From Mycolicibacterium sp. 018/SC-01/001 (GTDB taxonomy: Bacteria; Actinomycetota; Actinomycetes; Mycobacteriales; Mycobacteriaceae), in NCBI RefSeq assembly GCF_007096635.1, contig NZ_VKAA01000004.1:124001-188000 (forward strand): a DNA stretch of 64,000 nucleotides, written 5' to 3'. Below the pieces are notes generated by a model, which made no database searches, was not told the DNA's origin, and saw nothing but the letters and a program-made list of their open reading frames with translations. This document shows positions 54,790 to 61,862 of this stretch, piece by piece (position 1 is the stretch's first letter; every line of letters starts with the position of its first letter). Both the position numbers and the translations under genes were made by a program.

Positions 54790-55134
54790 TCATTCGTCTC
54801 CACTGGTGTCATCGGCGCAGTCCTCGATAATGACGTCGCCCAGGCTCAGCGGGCCGACCCCGTTGATGACCAGGCTCATCTGATAGGTGCCGGCCGGCAG
54901 GTTGAAAGTCAGTGACCGTTGGACACTGGCGCCGGCGGCGAGCGGATCGCAGTCCAGAGACTGGCTGTCCCCATTGCCCTGGTCGTCGAGATCGAAGATG
55001 TCCTGATAAGAATCCGAGTCGACGTCGCCGACGTTCTTCTCTTGCCAACTCACGGTGAAGTCCTGTCCAGCACAGGGATTCACCGGATCGGTCACGAAGG
55101 TGGTCTGGTCGTCGAAGACGATCTGAGCGGGCAT
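54790..55134 (-). CDS. CARDB-like Ig-fold protein
   Basis: 114 residues, ATG at 55134. The pattern of a CARDB/Ig-like sandwich is visible: VNPCAGQDFTVSWQEKNVGD, an Asp-rich loop (SDSYQDIFDLDDQGNGD) that could bind calcium, and FNLPAGTYQMSLVINGVG. Three Cys residues may form a disulphide, but no signal peptide is present. It lies 88 bases upstream of the MACPF-like gene on the same strand, probably in one operon, and divergent from the subtilase gene. Role unknown; adhesion or a binding partner is possible. Confidence 0.65.
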   Translation of the reverse strand: MPAQIVFDDQTTFVTDPVNPCAGQDFTVSWQEKNVGDVDSDSYQDIFDLDDQGNGDSQSLDCDPLAAGASVQRSLTFNLPAGTYQMSLVINGVGPLSLGDVIIEDCADDTSGDE

Positions 55135-55399
55135 GGTGTTCTCCTTGATATCGACCGGTTGTTACGACTCGATCGTGCACGGAGCAGACCGTGTTATCGC
55201 GCGTAGTCGCCTACTCGACTCGAGAGCCGGGCGATCGCGCCAAAACGAGTACTCGGTATCAGGTAGTGCGCTACTCAGGACATCGTGGCCCGGCGTGCGC
55301 GACGATAAAGCCCATGACAGAGGATCGGCGGGGTAACTTCCTACCCGGGTGGCGGCCGCGGCGTCAATCGGTGCGGCACCGAACCGGGGAGGTGGGGCC

Positions 55400-57358
55400 A
55401 TGAGCGACGATCCTCTCGCACCTCCAACTCGAGAACGCTCGTGGCAAGCCCGGGTGCTATGTGCGGTCCGGGCCCTCGAGGAATTGGGCAAGCCCGCGAC
55501 GGCGGTGCGCATCAAGGAAATGGTCGGCGCCAGATTCGCCGCCGTCTTCCTGCCTGCCGACCGGCAGTACGAGGGCGCTCGGCCGTCGTGGGAGGCCCGC
55601 GTCGACGACGCGCTGGCGACGCTCGTCACGCAGAAACTGCTCCGCATCCCGAGGGGCAAGACCACCGACACCGCATGGGCCACCACCGCCGCCGGGAAGA
55701 AGCAAGCCGCAGAAGACTGCAGCCTCGGCGCGGTTGTCGCCGAGGACACCGGACCGGTGGCCGAGCCCATCACGTCGTCTGGACCCATCATGGCCGGCGT
55801 CGTCACCAAGCCGCTGCAGGGCACGCCACCGCCGCCCGCAGAACACACGCCCATCATCGGCATCACAGGCCCCACGGTCACCGTGGAGTACGCGGGCCGC
55901 ATACCCTTCGACACCAGCGGTGATCAGGGCGCACCGAAGCCGGTGATGATCGAACTGAACCTGCAGTACGGCGTCGGCACCGGATCGGCGGACGACACCG
56001 GTGTCACCGGCGCGGTCGCCCGGGTGGAGCAACTGTGGGAATTGGTCGGGGCCACAGGCACACCCGTCGTGGTCGCTGATCAATACATGTCCGGAGACCT
56101 CAGCGATGAGCAGGTGAAGAACATCGTCACCGCGGACTCCGCCGGGGGCGAGTGGCCGCAGCGGGCCATCTTCCGGATCTGGCCGGACTTCCCGATCCAC
56201 CCGCAGATCGATGCGTCCGGCGCGACGATCAAGGCCACCACCGCCCAGCGTGCATTCGCCGCATACGGTCAAGGCATCGTGTGGGCCGTCGTCGACTCCG
56301 GCATCGACGGCAGCCACCCACATTTCCAGGGTGACCACACCCTCGACGACCCCTCAGTTGCCGACCTGCACCGCGACTTCACCTCGGCCAGTGTCGATCC
56401 CACCCTCGCTCTGGTAGACGAGGATGGGCATGGCACCCATGTGGCCGGAATCATCGCCGGTGGCCTGCAGCACTGGAAGGAGGGCGACGACGCGCGGCAC
56501 GCGTTGGCCGTGGAAAAGCGCCAGAACAACGGAGCCGTGGGAAACAACGATCCCATCCTGGTTCCCCGAGACGTGGACATCGAGCTGCTCAATGGTGTTG
56601 CCCCGCTGGCCAAGCTCGTCAGCCTCAAGGTTCTGAGCAAATACGGCGATCTGACCGCACGTACCGCCCGCGTGATCGCTGCGCTGGCCTACGTGCGCCA
56701 GAAGAATGACGAGGCAGGAAAACTCACACGCATCCACGGCGTCAACCTGTCGCTCGGTTACGGCTTCCTCGCGGACTGGTTCGGATGCGGGCAGAGCCCG
56801 CTGTGCCTCGAGGTCAACCGGTTGGTGTCCTCCGGTGTGGTCGTGGTGGTGGCGGCCGGCAACTCGGGCTACGTCACTTTGAACGCGACCCAATCAGACG
56901 TGACGCAGTTCAGTGCCGGCGTCACGATCAACGACCCCGGCAACGCGGAGAAGGCCATCACCGTCGGGTCCACGCACCGGAATGCGCCTCACACCAACGG
57001 CATCTCGTTCTTCTCCTCGCGCGGACCGACCGGCGACGGCCGGCCCAAACCCGATCTCGTCGCGCCCGGGGAACGCATCACGTCCGCCGCTGCCGGCAAG
57101 AACCTCGCGGGTATTCAGGCGGCCAACTTTCCTCACTTCGACGGCGCGGCGGTCTACATCGAGGACAGCGGGACCAGCATGGCTGCCCCACATGTCTCGG
57201 GCGCGATCGCCGCGTTCCTCTCCGTGCAACGCGAATACGTGGGCAAACCCGACGACGTCAAGGAGATCTTCATGTCCTCGGCGACGTCACTCAACCGCGA
57301 CCGCTACTTCCAGGGTGCAGGTCTGGTGGACCTGATGCGTGCCCTGCAGACTCCATAA
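55400..57358 (+). CDS. Subtilisin-like (S8) peptidase with N-terminal winged-helix domain
   Basis: 652 residues from the ATG at 55400 with GGGGAGG upstream. Residues about 10-95 look like a winged helix of the Mrr-N kind (RVLCAVRALEELGKPATAV ... VDDALATLVTQKLLRI). The S8 catalytic triad is intact: D299 in VVDSGID, H344 in DGHGTHVAG and S593 in SGTSMAAPHVSG, with the oxyanion Asn in AAGNSGY. There is no signal peptide, so the enzyme is probably cytoplasmic, unusual for subtilases. Insertions of about 100 residues separate the Asp and His blocks. It is followed 18 bases later by an alpha/beta hydrolase gene. Confidence 0.88.
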   Translation: MSDDPLAPPTRERSWQARVLCAVRALEELGKPATAVRIKEMVGARFAAVFLPADRQYEGARPSWEARVDDALATLVTQKLLRIPRGKTTDTAWATTAAGKKQAAEDCSLGAVVAEDTGPVAEPITSSGPIMAGVVTKPLQGTPPPPAEHTPIIGITGPTVTVEYAGRIPFDTSGDQGAPKPVMIELNLQYGVGTGSADDTGVTGAVARVEQLWELVGATGTPVVVADQYMSGDLSDEQVKNIVTADSAGGEWPQRAIFRIWPDFPIHPQIDASGATIKATTAQRAFAAYGQGIVWAVVDSGIDGSHPHFQGDHTLDDPSVADLHRDFTSASVDPTLALVDEDGHGTHVAGIIAGGLQHWKEGDDARHALAVEKRQNNGAVGNNDPILVPRDVDIELLNGVAPLAKLVSLKVLSKYGDLTARTARVIAALAYVRQKNDEAGKLTRIHGVNLSLGYGFLADWFGCGQSPLCLEVNRLVSSGVVVVVAAGNSGYVTLNATQSDVTQFSAGVTINDPGNAEKAITVGSTHRNAPHTNGISFFSSRGPTGDGRPKPDLVAPGERITSAAAGKNLAGIQAANFPHFDGAAVYIEDSGTSMAAPHVSGAIAAFLSVQREYVGKPDDVKEIFMSSATSLNRDRYFQGAGLVDLMRALQTP

Positions 57359-57376
57359 CCGCGAAAGAGAACGATC

Positions 57377-58723
57377 ATGACCGCACCGACCTTGCTCGGC
57401 CCCTGGGCGCTGTCTTTCGACGCCGACGGCGACGTCGACGCCGCCGGCGAGCAGCAGATCGTCGCAAACCTGCGCGGAAGTCACGTGACCGATCTGGTGA
57501 TGTTCTCCCACGGGTGGAACAACGACGAGGCCGCCGCATCGTCGTTGTATGCCAGGTGGTTCGACCTCCTGAAAGCCCAGCTGGGCCCTGATCACACAGT
57601 CGGTTTCATCGGCATCCGATGGCCGTCACAACTGTGGCGCGACGTGACGATTCCCGACTTCGATCCGACGCCGGACGGCACCGCCACAGGCGCCGCCGGG
57701 GTGGAGGCGACCGTGGCCACCGACGCGGGCACGCCGGCGTTGAACCCGCAAGACGTCACCGACCTGAAAACCGTTTTCCCGCAGGCGAAGAAAGAGCTGG
57801 ATTCCATCGCCGCGCTGCTGGCTGGTGAGCCCAGCGAAGCCGGGGTGCACGAGCTGTTCCGCGCCATGCAGCAGTTCAACACCGCGGTGTCGGTCGAATC
57901 CACCGATGGGGACGAGCCGGACTCGGCACAACCCGCCATGCTCGATGATCCCGCGGAGGCGGACAAGGTCTTCGAGAAATACGCCGACGCTCTGATCGAC
58001 TCGGGCGTCGACATCACGGGCGGCGACGGCGGTGGCGCGGCAGGAGTACGCGACCGACTCGACAAACTCTGGCACGGCGCCAAAGAGGCACTACGCGGGC
58101 TGTCCTACTGGCAGATGAAGAATCGTGCCGGCATGGTGGGCCAGCGGGGGGTCGGCCCGCTGATCGGGCGGATTGTCGCCGAACCCGAGTTCGCACAGTT
58201 ACGAATTCATCTGATAGGTCACAGCTTCGGTGGTCGCGTCGTGTCGTTCGCATTGGCCGGGCTGCCAGCGGCGGGCGCGTCCCCCGTCAAATCGGTCACC
58301 TTGCTCGAGGGTGCCTTCTCCCGGTTCGCCTTCACAGACCCACTCCCCTGGCCTCCCGGGGAACGCGGTGCGCTCGCGGGCATGCTGTCGCGTGTCGATG
58401 GACCTCTGACAGTCTGCTTCTCCAGTCACGACACGGCGCTGAGCCTCAGTTATCCGCTGGCATCCCTGGCCTCCGGTGACGACAGAGCCGCCGCCGAGGA
58501 CCCACTGTTCCGCTTCCGCGCGATCGGCTCCCTGGGCGCCTACCAGAGTCCGACGGTGTTCATCGATGCCGTCGGCACGAGCTATCCCTTCGCCAAGGGT
58601 GCGATCCTCAACATCGACTCCTCCGCGGTGGTCGACCGAGGTGACCCGCCCTCAGGCGCGCACAGCGACATCTTCCACGAGGAACTGGCCTGGGTTGTCG
58701 CCTCTGCGGCGAACCTCGCGTGA
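57377..58723 (+). CDS. Alpha/beta hydrolase of unknown substrate
   Basis: 448 residues, ATG with a weak AAAGAGA ribosome site. The fold is indicated by LVMFSHGWNN (oxyanion HG) near residue 40 and the nucleophile elbow GHSFGG with Ser 283; a likely acid and His lie towards the C-terminus. A helical insertion of about 150 residues (100-250) between the two motifs is unusual and may form a lid. No secretion signal. It is translated just after the subtilase and presumably works with it. Confidence 0.78.
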   Translation: MTAPTLLGPWALSFDADGDVDAAGEQQIVANLRGSHVTDLVMFSHGWNNDEAAASSLYARWFDLLKAQLGPDHTVGFIGIRWPSQLWRDVTIPDFDPTPDGTATGAAGVEATVATDAGTPALNPQDVTDLKTVFPQAKKELDSIAALLAGEPSEAGVHELFRAMQQFNTAVSVESTDGDEPDSAQPAMLDDPAEADKVFEKYADALIDSGVDITGGDGGGAAGVRDRLDKLWHGAKEALRGLSYWQMKNRAGMVGQRGVGPLIGRIVAEPEFAQLRIHLIGHSFGGRVVSFALAGLPAAGASPVKSVTLLEGAFSRFAFTDPLPWPPGERGALAGMLSRVDGPLTVCFSSHDTALSLSYPLASLASGDDRAAAEDPLFRFRAIGSLGAYQSPTVFIDAVGTSYPFAKGAILNIDSSAVVDRGDPPSGAHSDIFHEELAWVVASAANLA

Positions 58724-58732
58724 GGTGATAGC

Positions 58733-60178
58733 CTACCGCCCGACGGAATTGATGGTGACCCGCACTGGATCGACCAGCCGCTGCAGTGTGCCCGGCGCCG
58801 GGTCGATCGACTCCACCTGCTGGTCACCGAAATTCGGGTTGTTCTGATCCCACGAAATGTCGACGAGGAGCCCCAGCGACGTCGCGCTTGGACTCACCAT
58901 GCCCATGTCGTCGCCCTCGTTGATCTCTTCGAGGTTCGCCCAGGCAGGGACGACCGCCGACATCTGATGCATGCGCTCGAGCACCTCCTCGAAGCGCGCG
59001 TCGTGACGGATCGACCCGATGTACTCCATCACATCGTCGACGGTCAGCACCCCGTCCCCATCGACGTCGGCGACACCGTGGCTGGCCCACAATTCTGGTC
59101 GGGGGCCCGCGGCGGAAGCCAGCGGCACCGTCAGGTCCGCAGCGGTGAGTGCGCGACCCAGCAGGAAACACAACCACAGACCGGCCTCGTCCGTCTCCGA
59201 CGGCAGGCCCAGACTCTTCAGGTGCGCGGCGATGACCGGCAGCTGATCGGCGCCGGCGTCGAGGTATTCCTGCGGGGTCTTCGTCCACCCGGCTGCCGTC
59301 AACTGCTCGGCAGTCAACTGCAGCAAACCATAGCGGCCGGCGGGATGGTAAGCGCCGGTTCGTAACCCGCTTTCGGCGTACATGACACGAAGCAACTGGT
59401 CGACTCCGACACCGGCATCGTGCGCCGCAGAATTGATCGCGGTCAACAGTGCCCGGTCGAACTCCGGCGCCGGTCGGCTTGCTCGCCACGAGTCGGGGTC
59501 GGTGTCCATCACGAACACTTCGGTGAATCCGGTGGGTGCGGTGAGCATCGACGGCACGCCCCTCAGCACACCGTCGCAGGTGAGGTTGTCGAGGTCGAAG
59601 ACTCGGTAGGAGAACGAGGTGTCGTCGGTCTTGACGTACAGTTTGCCCCGATCGATCCCGGCAAAGATGCCGTTGGCGGGTATCGCGGTCAACTCGCCGT
59701 TCGGTAGCGTGAACACACGATCGCCCCAGTTGTGGTGCGCCAGAAGCTCCTTGGTGATGATGTTCCGACTCTCCCAGGCCTCGCCGGGCCAGATGTGATA
59801 CCGCCGCCATCCCTCGCCCTTGAAATTCGATGCGAAGGTGGCCGGATATTCGAGCACCTGACCGGTGGCCATGTCGAGTCTCACCGAACGGCTGGTGTCG
59901 CCCGGGCTCCCGTTCGCGAAGAACATCTGGACACCGATGGAGAACACTGCTTCGTTGATCGCGGTCTGCTGTACGTCGATGACTTTACCGAGGTAGACGT
60001 CATTGAGGTGAGGGAACGCTTTTCCGTACACGCCCATCACGCTCAACGCCGGAAACATCTCACCGATGTCGAGCGGCCCCGTCCACGTCGCGTGCCCGTC
60101 GGCCTCGTCGACGCGCGCCATGGAACCGGTGGATGTGACGAACCAGGTCGACTTGGCCATGTGCCCGGACTGCGTCAT
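58733..60178 (-). CDS. Transglycosylase-like, EF-hand and PASTA-like multidomain protein
   Basis: 481 residues; the ATG at 60178 follows the upstream stop by one base (a start at codon 7 is also possible). The first 230 residues look like a beta-propeller or quinoprotein-like repeat. Residues about 255-300 resemble a lysozyme-like/SLT domain (LLRVMYAESGLRTGAYHPAGRYGLLQLT). A calcium-binding EF-hand loop is clear at about 368-379 (DVDGDGVLTVDD). The last 60 residues have PASTA-like features (SIDPAPGTLQRLVDPVRVTI). No signal peptide. A cell-wall-targeted effector or structural protein is plausible but unproven. Confidence 0.62.
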   Translation of the reverse strand: MTQSGHMAKSTWFVTSTGSMARVDEADGHATWTGPLDIGEMFPALSVMGVYGKAFPHLNDVYLGKVIDVQQTAINEAVFSIGVQMFFANGSPGDTSRSVRLDMATGQVLEYPATFASNFKGEGWRRYHIWPGEAWESRNIITKELLAHHNWGDRVFTLPNGELTAIPANGIFAGIDRGKLYVKTDDTSFSYRVFDLDNLTCDGVLRGVPSMLTAPTGFTEVFVMDTDPDSWRASRPAPEFDRALLTAINSAAHDAGVGVDQLLRVMYAESGLRTGAYHPAGRYGLLQLTAEQLTAAGWTKTPQEYLDAGADQLPVIAAHLKSLGLPSETDEAGLWLCFLLGRALTAADLTVPLASAAGPRPELWASHGVADVDGDGVLTVDDVMEYIGSIRHDARFEEVLERMHQMSAVVPAWANLEEINEGDDMGMVSPSATSLGLLVDISWDQNNPNFGDQQVESIDPAPGTLQRLVDPVRVTINSVGR

Positions 60179-60179
60179 G

Positions 60180-61853
60180 TCAGAGTCCTCTCACCGTGTC
60201 GAACCGGAGTCCGCTCGAGGACTCTCCTGCACCGGTGCTCTTGCGCCTGGTCGTCCAGACGTGAACCGATCCATCGTGCCAGCGGACGCGTTGATGGGAA
60301 CGGATCACGTCGACCCCCGAACGGGGCACCTCTTCCTCGTTCAGCCAGAAACATTGCGGCCCCCGGGCAGCCTCGAGGATGCTGCCGAACGGCAACACGT
60401 CGGTGATCCCTTCGCCCGCGCCGCCATCTCGCCGGGACAGCGGAACCAGGCGCAGACGCGTTGCCTCGCGCTCGGTGTCGATGTGTTCGGGGGCAAGGGG
60501 ATACCAGAAGTCAGGTACGAAGGTGTCGACCTGATAGACGGGCGTACCGCCGGGGCTGGCAACGGGCGGGCGGCTCATCGCCTCGAAGCGATCGTAGGGC
60601 ACTCCGGCGTCGTCCTCGATGCGTTGCTCAATAGCCCAGGCGAGATTGGCCATTTCATCGCGTGCGATCAACACGTGCTCGACGGGTGCGCTCTCCAACG
60701 ATCCTGGTAACACCGGGGCCAGAAGGAACCACGGATTCACACCGCTGGCTTCCCGTCGATCCGCCATGCCGTAAAGATTGAAGTTCGGATCATCAACTCC
60801 CGCGGGGCCGACCGTCTCGGGGATCCCGAACACGTTGGTGACCACGAATGTGTCGATCTGGCAGAGTGTTCCGATCGGCAGACGCAGCGGTACCACGTAC
60901 CAGTCGTTGCCGTATACGGTCGCATAGCCGACCATGAGCAACCGACCCAGATCATGCGGGGCGGCATCGATGGCGCCGAGATCGATCGCGGCGTCCTCCA
61001 TTTCCCAGAATCGGGACGACGGCATCGCACCGAAGCTGGCCGGGGCCGGGATACCGGTCAACTCGAGGTGCTGGGGATCGGCGCCAGGTCCCACCGGTGT
61101 GTCAGGGGCGACGACGTCCATCGACCACCAGTCCAGGGTGCCGCCGTCGTATTCGGTGGCCCGCAGCTCGACATCGGGCAACGTCGTTGCTGCGACGGAA
61201 AATTCGTGTTCCAGGCGATGGTCGTTCCAGGATGCCGGCATCCGCTCAGTGGCCGGGGCAGGTGCGGGGACGCGCTCACTCCACCATCGCAGCCAGTCGA
61301 TGGCCACCGTGCGGGCCGCAGCCGAGTGATCGTCCGTCACGCGAAGAACCGCAGCCTCGGACGCAGCGGTGGCCGGCTCGAGCAGGCGGCGAAGGCCGTC
61401 GGCGATGCGTGCACCGTCACCGATCCTGTTCTGCAGCAGACGGTTCAGACCACGGGCAGCACGCTCGGGCACTGCGCCCTGGAAAGCGTAGTGCTCAGTC
61501 CACGGGCCGGGGTCTATACCCGCAGCCTTGAGGTTGCGCGACAATCGCACGCCGCCTTCCGAACGCAACCGCGGGTCCGCACCCGGATCGGCGCGTTCCT
61601 CTTCGACCATGCGTTCCAACGGGGCGGCCGAGGGATCGTAGGGCCGCCAGTCGCTCGCCGCGCCGTCGCGCCATCGGTTCAACCGATGGGTGTCGACCCC
61701 GACCTGGACCATGGCGATCGAGCCCGCGTCCTCGCCGCGGAACTCTCCGAACTGCCACTGTCTGCAGAGGAACCACAGCGCGTCGTGTACGCGGGCGGCG
61801 ACGCCGTCGTCGACGCCCGGGTCGCGGGGAAGCGGTTCGAAGCGAACGGTCAC
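60180..61853 (-). CDS. Large protein of unknown family
   Basis: 557 residues from a GTG with GAGGAGG upstream. I do not recognise a named family. The N-terminus contains VHDALWFLCRQWQFGEFRGEDAGS, shown here as a likely family hallmark because of its Trp/Gln/Gly density, and the body is alpha/beta with many Trp and Asp residues. No membrane helix or signal peptide. It lies one base upstream of the EF-hand gene and nine bases downstream of the 710-residue gene, so the three form an operon. Function unknown. Confidence 0.7.
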   Translation of the reverse strand: MTVRFEPLPRDPGVDDGVAARVHDALWFLCRQWQFGEFRGEDAGSIAMVQVGVDTHRLNRWRDGAASDWRPYDPSAAPLERMVEEERADPGADPRLRSEGGVRLSRNLKAAGIDPGPWTEHYAFQGAVPERAARGLNRLLQNRIGDGARIADGLRRLLEPATAASEAAVLRVTDDHSAAARTVAIDWLRWWSERVPAPAPATERMPASWNDHRLEHEFSVAATTLPDVELRATEYDGGTLDWWSMDVVAPDTPVGPGADPQHLELTGIPAPASFGAMPSSRFWEMEDAAIDLGAIDAAPHDLGRLLMVGYATVYGNDWYVVPLRLPIGTLCQIDTFVVTNVFGIPETVGPAGVDDPNFNLYGMADRREASGVNPWFLLAPVLPGSLESAPVEHVLIARDEMANLAWAIEQRIEDDAGVPYDRFEAMSRPPVASPGGTPVYQVDTFVPDFWYPLAPEHIDTEREATRLRLVPLSRRDGGAGEGITDVLPFGSILEAARGPQCFWLNEEEVPRSGVDVIRSHQRVRWHDGSVHVWTTRRKSTGAGESSSGLRFDTVRGL

Positions 61854-61862
61854 GTACCCTCC

